Source of the DNA: Sphingobacterium sp. UBA7855
GTDB taxonomy: Bacteria > Bacteroidota > Bacteroidia > Sphingobacteriales > Sphingobacteriaceae
Assembly: GCA_002500745.1 (NCBI GenBank)
Contig: DLST01000001.1
Span: forward strand, 180,724 to 244,723
DNA length: 64,000 nucleotides
Reading direction: 5' to 3'
Made by a program: the position numbers and the translations under genes
Notes under the pieces: generated by a model
Told to the model about the DNA's origin: nothing
Databases searched by the model: none
What the model saw: the letters and a program-made list of their open reading frames with translations, nothing else
Shown: positions 8,068 to 16,640 of the stretch, one piece after another
Layout: each line of letters begins with the position of its first letter
How positions within the stretch are numbered: position 1 is the first letter of the stretch

Positions 8068-9492
8068 TTATTTTTCCAATTTTGCTATTTGCTCGATTAA
8101 TCCTTTAAATATAAAGGCGTGAAAGGGTAGCACGGCATACCAATATAGCCTACCTGAAATTCCCAAAGGCCTAAAAGTTGCAGTTTGTATCAACGTTTGG
8201 TCTTCGATTTTAAATTCGAGCCACGCTTCGCCAGGTAATTTCATCTCTGCATAGAGAAGTAGCCTTTTCTGTTTTTTATCTGCAATTAAGACACGCCAAA
8301 AATCAAGGGTGTCACCTGCGGAAAGGTCAGTTTTGCTTTTGCGCCCTCGTCGCATGCCGACCCCACCAACCAACTGATCCATAAAACCTCTAATTTTCCA
8401 AAGCCAATTGCCATAGTACCAACCCGATTGTCCACCTATAGACCAAATTTTGTTTAATGAAGTGTCACTGTTGCCGAGTGTCACACTACGAACATCTTTA
8501 AAGCAACCAAAAGCGGGCACTTCCAACAGTCTGCTTAATCCTCCAGATAGGATATTACTGGTCTGTGCATCTTTCCAGCTAGAAATCACATGGTTACTTT
8601 CAATTTTTTGGAAAGCCAATTGGATAGCCGTCCGGTAGTTGATGAGTATTATGCCAAGTTGCTCGGCAAGGCGATTTGGTTTACATATCACTTCTACTTT
8701 CATGCTGTCAACTAAGTTTTTTGCCAAATTGTATGAAGTCGAAGTAACAAAATAAAGCCAATAGGAAGATAGCCTAGGTGTCATAACGGGAACAATGTAA
8801 ATATGTCTCGTAAGCTCTCTCTCAGCAGCATACTGCAAAAGCATTTCTTTGTAAGTAAGAACATCCGGACCACCAATATCATAACTTTTATGGTATGTTT
8901 CAGCATTTAGAATAACACCGACCAAAAATTCAAGGACATTCCGGATTGCTATTGGCTGGCATTTGGTTTTAAGCCATTTTGGGGTCACCATAATGGGGAG
9001 TTTTTCCACTAAATCGCGTATGATTTCGAAAGAAGCACTACCAGACCCGACAATTATACCAGCCCTTAATGTTGTAATGGGAATTGAGCCACTTGCTAAT
9101 ATCTTTTCTACATTTTTCCTTGAATCCAGATGTTTGGACAGCTGGTTGGAATTACTTATTCCACTCAAGTAGATAATCTGCCTTGCTTTGGTCGACTCAA
9201 TAAAATTTTTGAAATTGGTAGCGCATTCAATTTCCATACGTTGAAAGTCACCAGTTTGGGTAGCCATTGAATGTATAAGATAGTAAGCTACATCAAAGTC
9301 ATTCGGCAGGTTTTTAAGAGTTTCTTTATCCAGAAAATCTACCTCGATAACGTCTATGTTGTGCTGTTCAGTTGGTATATTGAGGCGATCTTTATCCCTC
9401 ACACAACAGATAAGCTCATGGCCTTGCTCCAATAAAACGGGTAAGAGGCGTTTGGCAATATAGCCCGTCACACCTGTTAAGAGAACCTTCAT
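8068..9492 (-). CDS. SDR-family NAD(P)-binding protein with C-terminal DUF2867 domain
   Basis: A 474-residue two-domain protein. The N-terminal part (about 1-300) is an extended, atypical short-chain dehydrogenase with the nucleotide-binding loop LLTGVTGYIAKRLLPVL at residues 4-20 and NmrA-like features. The C-terminal part, from about residue 330 (GGQSGWYYGNWLWKIRGF, DTLDFWRVL), is the DUF2867 region common in Bacteroidota and Actinobacteria homologues. It lacks a recognisable Tyr-x-x-x-Lys catalytic pair in the usual place, so it may be a binding protein rather than an oxidoreductase. It is separated from the kinase by 76 bases on the same strand. The substrate is unknown. Confidence 0.82.
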   Translation of the reverse strand: MKVLLTGVTGYIAKRLLPVLLEQGHELICCVRDKDRLNIPTEQHNIDVIEVDFLDKETLKNLPNDFDVAYYLIHSMATQTGDFQRMEIECATNFKNFIESTKARQIIYLSGISNSNQLSKHLDSRKNVEKILASGSIPITTLRAGIIVGSGSASFEIIRDLVEKLPIMVTPKWLKTKCQPIAIRNVLEFLVGVILNAETYHKSYDIGGPDVLTYKEMLLQYAAERELTRHIYIVPVMTPRLSSYWLYFVTSTSYNLAKNLVDSMKVEVICKPNRLAEQLGIILINYRTAIQLAFQKIESNHVISSWKDAQTSNILSGGLSRLLEVPAFGCFKDVRSVTLGNSDTSLNKIWSIGGQSGWYYGNWLWKIRGFMDQLVGGVGMRRGRKSKTDLSAGDTLDFWRVLIADKKQKRLLLYAEMKLPGEAWLEFKIEDQTLIQTATFRPLGISGRLYWYAVLPFHAFIFKGLIEQIAKLEK

Positions 9493-9699
9493 AAGCCATT
9501 ATATCTTTTATTTGTGTTGTTTCCTATATAAATATCCTAAAATTTAGCTAAATTTTTAAATTTACTTCGCGGATTAGCTAGTTATTCTTTCCTTAGCACT
9601 GTCCAAATCTGCCCTTTTTCGTAAATAGCTTGGGTTTTTACAAGTAGAATAAATATATCTTTTTCATTACATGATGCGTAGGGGAGTTTAGGCAATAAC

Positions 9700-9879
9700 T
9701 TATTCCTCAGATCTGCTAGCTTCGCGGCTTCCATTGACCGTTATTGCACGAAATATAAAGGTTACAATTGCCAAAATTAATAAAACATGAACAGTATCTT
9801 CTGTTACAAACCCGCCAAGAAAAGTAACCGCCCAAATAATGATTATGCTAACGGCTATTGAATACAATAAATCTTCCAT
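9700..9879 (-). CDS. Lmo0937-like small membrane protein (59 aa)
   Basis: Translating the minus strand gives a 59-residue ORF with ATG at 9877-9879 and TAA at 9700-9702. It starts MEDLLYSIAVSIIIIWAVTF and contains two hydrophobic helices (about residues 5-24 and 30-46) separated by a Gly-Gly turn, with a polar tail ending SREASRSEE. This layout (MxxLLxxIAV, a Trp in the first helix, a short loop with a His before the second helix) matches the Lmo0937/DUF5670 family, found in many stress-related contexts. The DUF892 gene next door is also stress-associated. The exact function is unknown. Confidence 0.7.
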   Translation of the reverse strand: MEDLLYSIAVSIIIIWAVTFLGGFVTEDTVHVLLILAIVTFIFRAITVNGSREASRSEE

Positions 9880-10099
9880 ATGCTATTTCTTGATTAAAGA
9901 ACAATATGCCGATGGAATCGTTTAAAATTTGATAGGAAAAGATAACTCTCAATTTCGATATTGGGAGCATAGATATATTTCTTGTACGATTAAAATTAAT
10001 CAACGTGTACTCGGAATATAGAAGTTTAAAAGCGCGATTCCCTTATGCTACTGAGCATATAACATATAATAAATATTGCGGGACCAGGATTTGAAACCA

Positions 10100-10125
10100 G
10101 AAATGCCCGATTTTTCGGGCATTTC
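10100..10125 (-). terminator. Perfect 11-bp hairpin downstream of the DUF892 gene
   Basis: Stem GAAATGCCCGA/TCGGGCATTTC with a TTTT loop, located 14 bases beyond the stop codon of the minus-strand DUF892 gene. It is perfect and GC-rich in the middle, fitting a terminator or 3'-end stabilising hairpin. A long T run is not evident after it on the minus strand. Confidence 0.65.
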
Positions 10126-10138
10126 TCGTTATTCATTA

Positions 10139-10654
10139 TTAAGCAGATTCATTTACGCCAGATACCGCAATTTCTGTCAGTAACGTATCTGTCTCCTTTT
10201 CTTCATCAAGTGTTTGTTGGAGCAACTGCTCTGCCTCTGAATGTTTCATGAGCTTTGCAAATGTGACTAGACAACCATAACTTGCTATTTCATAATGTTC
10301 AACTTTTTGCGCTGCGGAAATAAGCGCTGCGTCCAATGCTGGGTCTCCTTCAAAATTTTCGATAATCTCGTCAGCTTCCTCTAGGAGACCCTCCATGGCT
10401 TTACATTTCTTACCTCGCGCAGCGATTCCCAATACGGAAAACACTTCCTTAAGCCGCTCAATCTGCTGTTCGGTCTGGCCATGATGTTTTTCAAATGCTT
10501 GTTTTAGTTGTTCATCTTCGGCTGCTTTGCTCATTTTCTTTAAACCTTTTAAAAGTTGTTTTTCAGCACCCAAAATATCTTTTAATTCGTCTACAAATAA
10601 TTCATGTAAATGCTCATTTGGCATTTTTTGTTGATTTTGATTCGATTTTGCCAT
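10139..10654 (-). CDS. DUF892 (YciE/YciF ferritin-like) stress protein
   Basis: A 171-residue ferritin-like four-helix-bundle protein of the YciE/YciF family. Typical features are the N-terminal LHELFVDELKDILGAEKQLLKGLKK stretch (about residues 16-40), EKHHGQTEQQIERLKEVF and the later AAQKVEHYEIASYGCLVTFA helix, which carries conserved Glu/His positions. Family members are induced by osmotic or oxidative stress and some are described as ferroxidases; that role is family knowledge, not shown here. A 10-base-pair inverted repeat (10682-10711) lies 28 bases upstream of its ATG, and a hairpin follows its stop codon. It is monocistronic. Confidence 0.9.
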   Translation of the reverse strand: MAKSNQNQQKMPNEHLHELFVDELKDILGAEKQLLKGLKKMSKAAEDEQLKQAFEKHHGQTEQQIERLKEVFSVLGIAARGKKCKAMEGLLEEADEIIENFEGDPALDAALISAAQKVEHYEIASYGCLVTFAKLMKHSEAEQLLQQTLDEEKETDTLLTEIAVSGVNESA

Positions 10655-10681
10655 AATTCTTTTTAGAGATGGACATCTGTC

Positions 10682-10711
10682 AAAATGAGATCGTTTTTAA
10701 AATCTCATTTT
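10682..10711. promoter_or_regulatory. Inverted repeat upstream of the DUF892 gene
   Basis: AAAATGAGAT and ATCTCATTTT form a perfect 10-base inverted repeat around a 10-base centre. It sits 28-57 bases before the DUF892 start codon. It could be an operator for a dimeric regulator, or an mRNA hairpin if transcription starts upstream of it. Confidence 0.5.
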
Positions 10712-10967
10712 CATCTCCTTATTGTCGCTCGTATGCATCACTTGGTAGTAGTTAAACCCTTACACTCCTTCTACTCAATCAAGTCAAAGTGAGTTTAATC
10801 GTAACATTCGGAACAAAATTTAATACTTATGCTGTCTATTTGATTTCTATGGCAGATTGTATTGCCTTTTTTTAGTATATTACGAAATAATAGTATATCA
10901 GATTAAACTTCAGATTATTTTGATTAGTTTATTTTTATTCCAAAATAGTCCTTTATTTTTATACATA
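10712..10967. other. Intergenic region between DUF892 and MarR genes
   Basis: AT-rich divergent spacer with no gene. The octamer TAGTATAT occurs twice in direct orientation with an 18-base period (10873-10880 and 10891-10898) and may be part of a regulator site for the carotenoid operon. The conserved 32-base block that follows (10968-10999) is listed separately. Confidence 0.45.
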
Positions 10968-10999
10968 AAACTATAATGGTATATTAGTGTTCTAATTAG
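10968..10999 (+). promoter_or_regulatory. Conserved 32-bp block upstream of carotenoid operon 1
   Basis: This block matches 35497-35528, upstream of carotenoid operon 2, at 27 of 32 positions by hand alignment, with a perfect core ATAATGGTATATT (10973-10985). It ends 5 bases before the ATG of the MarR regulator. No other copy was noticed in the window. A shared promoter or operator, possibly bound by the MarR protein, is the simplest reading. Confidence 0.55.
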
Positions 11000-11004
11000 T
11001 GCAT

Positions 11005-11655
11005 ATGAAGTATAAGCTTTTAAAAGAAATCATTGGATTAGTAGAGGAATTTGACGCGGAAAAAGGAGTTAATGGTAGCTTTAGCGATGACTCCGATGGA
11101 TTTAAGCGTTGGATAGCGGCAAAGGAAACTGGAATTTCTGTTGAGCCCTATTGGGAAGGAAAGGAAAATGGGCGTACGCCAGAAAGTGTAATCAGCACCT
11201 TACTTGTGCATCTGAATAGGTTTGCAAAAAGCTATTCTAAAGCAGCTATATGGGAATCTGATTTTTCAACTCAAGAGGAGTATATCTATCTTATTACCCT
11301 GAAGTCATTTGGCGAGATGACAAAAATGGAGCTGATCAGAAGGAATATTCATGAAAAACCAGCAGGTATGGCTATTATTAACCGTTTAATCAAACAAGGC
11401 TGGATCAGCCAACAAAACTCAGAATTGGACCGTCGAAGTAAAGTGATCTATATTACGGAAAGTGGTCGATTGGCTTTAGATCAACAAATGGAAAAAATAC
11501 GGTATGCAACACAAATTGTTTCAGGTAATTTGACATACAGTGAAAAAATAACATTAATAAGTCTATTGGATAAGCTGAGCAAATTTCATCAGGTAATTTA
11601 CGATAAGAATATTTCGCCAGATAAACTGTTGGAGCAGATAAATATAGCGAAATAA
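11005..11655 (+). CDS. MarR-family winged-helix regulator of the carotenoid operon
   Basis: A 216-residue MarR-type regulator (ATG at 11005; the GTG two codons earlier is less likely). An N-terminal extension of about 75 residues precedes the core. The winged helix-turn-helix is visible in the segments TKMELIRRNIHEK, GMAIINRLIKQGWISQQ and the wing SELDRRSKVIYITESGRLAL (about residues 110-160). It is the first gene before crtI, with 53 bases between them, and has a distant paralogue of equal length at 34428-35078 before the second crtB. By analogy with MarR genes next to crt clusters in other Bacteroidota it probably controls pigment synthesis; the ligand is unknown. Confidence 0.82.
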   Translation: MKYKLLKEIIGLVEEFDAEKGVNGSFSDDSDGFKRWIAAKETGISVEPYWEGKENGRTPESVISTLLVHLNRFAKSYSKAAIWESDFSTQEEYIYLITLKSFGEMTKMELIRRNIHEKPAGMAIINRLIKQGWISQQNSELDRRSKVIYITESGRLALDQQMEKIRYATQIVSGNLTYSEKITLISLLDKLSKFHQVIYDKNISPDKLLEQINIAK

Positions 11656-11708
11656 CATCTTTAGTTTAAATTTACATAAATCAAAAGGAGCGTATCAAAT
11701 TAACATAA

Positions 11709-13187
11709 ATGAAGAAGAAGGTAGCAGTTATAGGTGCAGGTTTTTCAGGTCTTTCAGCTGCGGCTTATCTCGCACAGTCTGGATGCGATGTGCATGTTTA
11801 TGAGAAACATGCGGTGCCCGGTGGGCGGGCGAGGCAGTTTGACACAGTGGAGGGATTTAAATTTGATATGGGACCAAGCTGGTACTGGATGCCTGATATC
11901 ATTGAATCATTTTTTTTAGATTTTAATTGCAATACAGCTGATTTTTTTGAGCTTGTTTCGCTCAATCCACAATTTGAAATGATATTTAGCTCAGGACAGA
12001 TCAGCGTACCCGAATCTTACGGGGAATTAAAGCAGCTGTTTGAGCGGATCGAACCTGGGGCGGGTGGGCAGTTGGACAAATTTATGGAGGCTGCCAAATT
12101 TAAGTATGAGGTAGGCATGCGCGACTTTGTCAATAAACCCTGTCACAATTGGAGTGAATTTCTGTCTCCAAAGATTGCACTTAGTGCGTTTAAGCTCGAT
12201 CTGCTTTCTGATTTTAGGTCCTATGTCGCTAAATATTTTAAGGATCAAAGGCTACGCACATTAATGGAATTCCCTGTTATATTTTTGGGTGCCTCACCCA
12301 AAGATATTCCTGCATTATACAGCTTAATGAATTATGGCGGTTATGCATTGGGTACTCATTATCCAAAAGGAGGTTTTTTTCAATTGGTGCTGGCGATGCA
12401 GCAGGTAGCTGAGAAGCAAGGCGCAACTTTCCATTTTGATCACAATGTCGATGGAATGACGATTAAAGATAATGCGATCAGTTCGCTTGAAATTAACGGC
12501 GTGAATCATGATTTTGATGTCGTGGTTGCATCGGCAGATTATCATCATATTGAAACATTATTAGATAAAGAGTTTAGAAACTACGATGAGGATTACTGGA
12601 AAACGAGAACGTTTGCACCATCCAGTTTGATCTATTACCTCGGTATGAAGTCTCCAATTTCTAATTTAACGCATCACACCTTGTTTTTTGAGCATCCGTT
12701 GGATGATCACATTGAATGTATTTATGGTGAAAAGAAGTGGCCTCAAAATCCATTGTTTTATGCATGTTGTCCATCCAAGACGGATCCCAATGTAGCGCCT
12801 CCAAATACCGAGAACCTCTTTTTGTTAATGCCATTGGCTACAGCTATCTCGGACGATGAAGCGACGCGTGAAAAGTATCTCATGCACATGTTAAAGCGGT
12901 TAGAGAAGCATACTGGTTCAAGTAGGCTATATGAACAGATCGTATATAAAAGAAGTTACTGTGTAAGCGACTTTGTAAGCGATTATAATGCTTATGGCGG
13001 AAATGCGTATGGATTAGCAAATACATTGAAACAAACAGCGGTATTGAAACCTAAAGTCAGGAATAAGAAAGTTAAGAACCTCTTTTATTCGGGGCAGCTG
13101 ACCGTGCCCGGCCCGGGGGTGCCTCCATCCATTATATCGGGTAAAATAGTCGCCAAAGAAGCCATTGAATTATTGCGTAAATTATAA
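11709..13187 (+). CDS. crtI: Phytoene desaturase CrtI
   Basis: FAD-dependent phytoene desaturase/isomerase that converts phytoene to lycopene at the membrane. The 492-residue protein opens with the dinucleotide-binding motif VAVIGAGFSGLSAAAYLAQS (about residues 5-24) followed by VYEKHAVPGGRARQF, and ends with the carotenoid-oxidase signature LFYSGQLTVPGPGVPPSII (about 463-481), where FAD and substrate meet. Length is normal for bacterial CrtI. A purine-rich AAAAGGAG lies about 17 bases before the ATG, too far for a strong Shine-Dalgarno. crtB begins 4 bases after its stop. A CrtI-like ketolase or oxygenase role is less likely given the crtB-crtZ-crtYcd context. Confidence 0.95.
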   Translation: MKKKVAVIGAGFSGLSAAAYLAQSGCDVHVYEKHAVPGGRARQFDTVEGFKFDMGPSWYWMPDIIESFFLDFNCNTADFFELVSLNPQFEMIFSSGQISVPESYGELKQLFERIEPGAGGQLDKFMEAAKFKYEVGMRDFVNKPCHNWSEFLSPKIALSAFKLDLLSDFRSYVAKYFKDQRLRTLMEFPVIFLGASPKDIPALYSLMNYGGYALGTHYPKGGFFQLVLAMQQVAEKQGATFHFDHNVDGMTIKDNAISSLEINGVNHDFDVVVASADYHHIETLLDKEFRNYDEDYWKTRTFAPSSLIYYLGMKSPISNLTHHTLFFEHPLDDHIECIYGEKKWPQNPLFYACCPSKTDPNVAPPNTENLFLLMPLATAISDDEATREKYLMHMLKRLEKHTGSSRLYEQIVYKRSYCVSDFVSDYNAYGGNAYGLANTLKQTAVLKPKVRNKKVKNLFYSGQLTVPGPGVPPSIISGKIVAKEAIELLRKL

Positions 13188-13191
13188 GATC

Positions 13192-14028
13192 ATGAAAAAA
13201 CTATTTGATGAACTCGCTTATGAAGTGAGCAAAAAAACAACTGAAAAGTACAGTACAAGTTTTTCGCTTGGTATTTTGGCTCTAAAGCCGAGCATTCGGG
13301 CGAGTATTTATGCGATATATGGTTATGTTCGATTGGCTGATGAAATTGTCGATAGTTTTCATGGCTATGATAAACAACGGTTATTGGGACGACTTCATTT
13401 GGAAACCACCAATGCCTTAAATGAAGGGATTTCGTTAAATCCTATCCTACAGTCTTTTCAGGAAACCGTACGCAAATACAATATTGATATGTCCCTTATC
13501 AATCAGTTTCTTCATAGTATGGAGATGGATCTCAACAAAGTTGAGTACAATTCAGAACGCTACAAAGAATATATTTATGGCTCTGCAGAAGTGGTTGGAC
13601 TAATGTGTTTACAGGTTTTTTGTGACGGCGACCGTCAACGCTATGAGGAGTTGAAGCCTTATGCCATGAAGCTCGGTTCGGCTTTTCAAAAAATTAATTT
13701 TTTACGCGATCTAAAAGAAGACTACCAGGTGCTTGGACGTACCTATTTTCCAAATTTGGATATGGCTCAATTCGATAATATCATGAAACGTCGTATCGAG
13801 GAGGAAATTCATGCCGAATTTAAAGAAGCACTTTTGGGCATCAAGAAGTTACCTGCGTCTTCTAAGTTTGGAGTTTATTTAGCTTATAAATATTATCTTT
13901 CTCTCTTTTCACAGATCCGAAAGAAATCTTCTGAAGAAATCTTGGAAAATAGGATTAGAATACCTAATATTCAAAAGGCTTATGTCGCCGTTAAAAGTTA
14001 CGTGCGCTATAAGGCGGCTTATTTATAA
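13192..14028 (+). CDS. crtB: Phytoene synthase CrtB (copy 1)
   Basis: Condenses two geranylgeranyl diphosphates to phytoene, the first committed carotenoid step. The 278-residue protein starts MKKLFDELAYEVSKKTTEKY; an upstream frame extension overlaps crtI and is absent from the paralogue, so 13192 is chosen. The first Asp-rich motif is in RLADEIVDSFHGYD (about residues 47-60) and the second in INFLRDLKEDY (about 168-178). It lies 4 bases after crtI and 20 bases before crtZ. It differs from copy 2 (36175-37011) at about 51 of 278 positions without gaps, by hand count, so the copies come from duplication within this lineage or a near relative. Confidence 0.96.
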   Translation: MKKLFDELAYEVSKKTTEKYSTSFSLGILALKPSIRASIYAIYGYVRLADEIVDSFHGYDKQRLLGRLHLETTNALNEGISLNPILQSFQETVRKYNIDMSLINQFLHSMEMDLNKVEYNSERYKEYIYGSAEVVGLMCLQVFCDGDRQRYEELKPYAMKLGSAFQKINFLRDLKEDYQVLGRTYFPNLDMAQFDNIMKRRIEEEIHAEFKEALLGIKKLPASSKFGVYLAYKYYLSLFSQIRKKSSEEILENRIRIPNIQKAYVAVKSYVRYKAAYL

Positions 14029-14048
14029 ATCCATCAGCTTATTGCAAT

Positions 14049-14507
14049 ATGAACTTGCTTATTTTACTGTTCACTTTTATCGCCATGGAAGGCGCTACCT
14101 GGTTAATTCATAAATATATTATGCATGGCTTCTTATGGGTACTCCATAGGGATCATCATGATCATAGTAACGAGGGATTTTTGGAGAAGAATGATTACTT
14201 CTTTATTATTTTTGCTGTTCCTACCATCGCCCTAATGTATTTTGGCTCTTTAAGAGATTACAATTATCTTTTTTATATTGGTATTGGGATCATGCTGTAT
14301 GGCATGGCTTATTTTTTCGTTCACGATATCTTTATACATCAACGTTTCAAATGGATGAGTAAAACAAATAATCCCTATTTTTTGGCTCTTCGGCGTGCTC
14401 ACAAGCAGCATCATAAACATTTGGGAAAGGAAGAAGGCGAATGTTTCGGTTTTTTATATGTTCCGATGAAATACTTTAAAATGTATACTAACAATGAAAA
14501 AATATGA
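14049..14507 (+). CDS. crtZ: Beta-carotene hydroxylase CrtZ
   Basis: Non-haem di-iron membrane hydroxylase that adds 3-hydroxyl groups to beta-carotene, giving zeaxanthin. The 152-residue sequence contains the four His clusters expected for the fatty-acid hydroxylase superfamily: HKYIMHG (about residues 21-27), HRDHHDH (34-40), HDIFIHQ (about 97-103) and HKQHHKH (about 117-123). Several hydrophobic helices separate them. Its stop codon overlaps the start of crtYcd in the ATGA arrangement, implying translational coupling. A CrtW-type ketolase is excluded by size and by the His spacing. Confidence 0.94.
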   Translation: MNLLILLFTFIAMEGATWLIHKYIMHGFLWVLHRDHHDHSNEGFLEKNDYFFIIFAVPTIALMYFGSLRDYNYLFYIGIGIMLYGMAYFFVHDIFIHQRFKWMSKTNNPYFLALRRAHKQHHKHLGKEEGECFGFLYVPMKYFKMYTNNEKI

Positions 14508-15208
14508 TGCAATATACTTATTCGCTTATCTTATTTTTTACGGTAGTAATCTGTTTTGCCGCATCCTTCGACAAACGGCTTCGATTCGACCGTGAATTTT
14601 TTCCATTCTTAAAGTCGGCTGCACTTGTTGCTGTATTTTTTATCGCTTGGGACGTGTGGTTTACAAGTGAGGGCGTTTGGTGGTTTGACACACGATATAC
14701 TTTAGGACTGGTGATAGCAGGACTGCCAATAGAAGAGTGGCTGTTCTTTATCTTCATTCCTTTTTCTTGTATTTTTACTTATTTCTGTATTGATAAATTT
14801 TTTAGACTGCAATCCCTATCCGCCTTTAACAACATCGTTGTTTTTGTCAGTATCATTATATGCGCTGTGGTGGCTCTTCGTTATACCGATCGGATTTATA
14901 CGTTAGTAACCGCAGTAGTGACTATTTTAACACTGGTGACTTTCCATTTTGTATTACGCGTACAGTGGATCACGCAAGCCTCTTTAGTTTTTACCTTGCT
15001 CATGTTGGGATTTTTACCTGTGAATGGTATACTCACGGGTACTGGACTGGAATCGCCGATAGTTAATTACAACCCATTGGAATTTATGGGCATCAGGATA
15101 CTGACTATTCCTGTAGAAGATGCGGTATATGGCTATACACAGTTTTTATTGGTGCTCTATTTCTTTAAAAAATTTCAAAATAAAGGTGTAGGTCCAATAG
15201 CAAATTGA
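14504..15208 (+). CDS. crtYcd: Fused lycopene cyclase (CrtYc-CrtYd type)
   Basis: Integral membrane lycopene cyclase made of two fused CrtYc/CrtYd-like halves, as known from Bacteroidota and related to the fungal and archaeal cyclase domains. It cyclises lycopene ends to beta-ionone rings. The 234-residue protein has about seven hydrophobic helices. Each half carries the acidic motif considered catalytic in this family: LPIEEWLFF (about residues 73-81) and IPVEDAVYG (about 203-211). It overlaps crtZ by four bases. The flavin-type CrtY fold is absent. It is the last gene of the operon; the next gene is on the opposite strand and no strong terminator is visible. Confidence 0.93.
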   Translation: MMQYTYSLILFFTVVICFAASFDKRLRFDREFFPFLKSAALVAVFFIAWDVWFTSEGVWWFDTRYTLGLVIAGLPIEEWLFFIFIPFSCIFTYFCIDKFFRLQSLSAFNNIVVFVSIIICAVVALRYTDRIYTLVTAVVTILTLVTFHFVLRVQWITQASLVFTLLMLGFLPVNGILTGTGLESPIVNYNPLEFMGIRILTIPVEDAVYGYTQFLLVLYFFKKFQNKGVGPIAN

Positions 15209-15283
15209 GATGCATTGGATCAACCGGATTACAGAAAGGTGTGCAATACATGTGGTAGAGGAGCTGATGCTGACTTTATTTTG

Positions 15284-16582
15284 TTATTTTATTTCTACAT
15301 GCTTTAAATAGAAATTGTTTTGTTGATCAACTTCTATCGTGTAATTACTATTGAGCTCCAGTATCCATCCGTCACCCTTAATGAGATTTTTTTCGATGGA
15401 TATAGGGTTAGTGATGGATACCTTTTTCCAATCAGGACTTATTAATGCCCCATTTGTAACATCTAATACCCCCCAAACATCTGTAATTCGGGTTGTAGGA
15501 TAGTATGTGCCCAAGTTTTCGATCGGAATGATGGTTCTGGGGTCGAAAGAATAGTTCATTTTCTCGAAATGAATTTCAAAATGAGGCGATTCAACAAACT
15601 TATTTTTGTAAGTTTTGACTAAGCGTTTATTTTCAGCATCCCTTTTATTTTCCTCTTCAGAAATTACAGCTGCGTTATATGTTTTGGAAAGATTCTTAAA
15701 ATTTTGTTCAGTTGGCGTAAGAAGCGAAATTCCAAACTCCCGAATAATTAATGCGGTTAGGTCAGTTTCTTTATCTATTTTCTTATTCCAATTTTTATTC
15801 TTTTTATACAGCAGATAACCATACGTGGGTGTCGTTTGGTAGGCAAATGATCTTACAAAGGTGGGATTTTTTTGAGATCGGTTGATACCATTTATAAGAT
15901 ATTGTTTGGTCGATTCATCGCTGCGGTCGCTGACTATTATTCCTGTAAATTCAGCAATTCCTTCGTTAATTTCCAATAAATTTTCATTTTTAGCAGCTTC
16001 ATCGAATAGCACGTATCTATATTTTCTAAAAAATAAGGCATTAGTGAGATGACGTTTCATTTCATTTTTATGTGTAGACATTAAAGCTTGTTTTAAAGCT
16101 TCAAATTCAAGACGCAAGCTAATTCGACCATATTTTTCGTCGAGGTGATTATTGTTTGCATTATTTAGTGCGAAACCCAAATCAGGTTGTATGCGATGAA
16201 ATGACTCATGTGCGAGCAGATTTACACGATCAGCCCTGTTTTCTGGAAGTGGTAACATGATCATTGCCCATCTCTTATCGTTCCAATCCAGTGCCGTGTT
16301 AGAAAAATTAACTTCCTGAGGTAGAATTCCAGTGTATAAGTTTGCCGAGGGTTTTAAAGTTTTTTTTCCATCCAATTCGTTGGCATAGATCGTGCGTGTG
16401 GCGGGATCGATAAGAAGAATTGGTCCGTATATACTTCTATTCCATAACTTGAAACTCTTATCTGACGCAGCTTTGAGCTCTTCAAACCATAGGTTTATAT
16501 CGGCTGTTTCATATTGCTTATGTTGTGCATAACCCTGTGCTGTAAGATGGATGATAAAGAGAAGAGTGAATATTTTTTTCAT
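15284..16582 (-). CDS. Secreted HExxH-motif protein (putative metallopeptidase)
   Basis: A 432-residue exported protein of unknown family. Residues 1-19 are a signal peptide ending GYAQ. The segment LLAHESFHRIQ places a zinc-binding HExxH at residues 125-129, and NEGIAEFTG (about residues 206-214) offers downstream glutamates that could complete a gluzincin-type site. The central part is helical and the last 100 residues look like a beta domain. It is the final gene of a minus-strand set with a LytTR regulator 58 bases upstream, two LytS-like proteins and a TonB receptor. Peptidase activity is inferred only from the motif; an inactive structural protein is possible. Confidence 0.6.
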   Translation of the reverse strand: MKKIFTLLFIIHLTAQGYAQHKQYETADINLWFEELKAASDKSFKLWNRSIYGPILLIDPATRTIYANELDGKKTLKPSANLYTGILPQEVNFSNTALDWNDKRWAMIMLPLPENRADRVNLLAHESFHRIQPDLGFALNNANNNHLDEKYGRISLRLEFEALKQALMSTHKNEMKRHLTNALFFRKYRYVLFDEAAKNENLLEINEGIAEFTGIIVSDRSDESTKQYLINGINRSQKNPTFVRSFAYQTTPTYGYLLYKKNKNWNKKIDKETDLTALIIREFGISLLTPTEQNFKNLSKTYNAAVISEEENKRDAENKRLVKTYKNKFVESPHFEIHFEKMNYSFDPRTIIPIENLGTYYPTTRITDVWGVLDVTNGALISPDWKKVSITNPISIEKNLIKGDGWILELNSNYTIEVDQQNNFYLKHVEIK

Positions 16583-16640
16583 AATTATATGGGAAATAAT
16601 GGACTTTCAATATAGGCTGGCCGGTTTAAATTAAACCGCA

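Noticed and set aside
13165-13191. Upstream extension of crtB copy 1
   Set aside because: It overlaps crtI and is absent from the paralogue at 36175, which begins at the matching Met.
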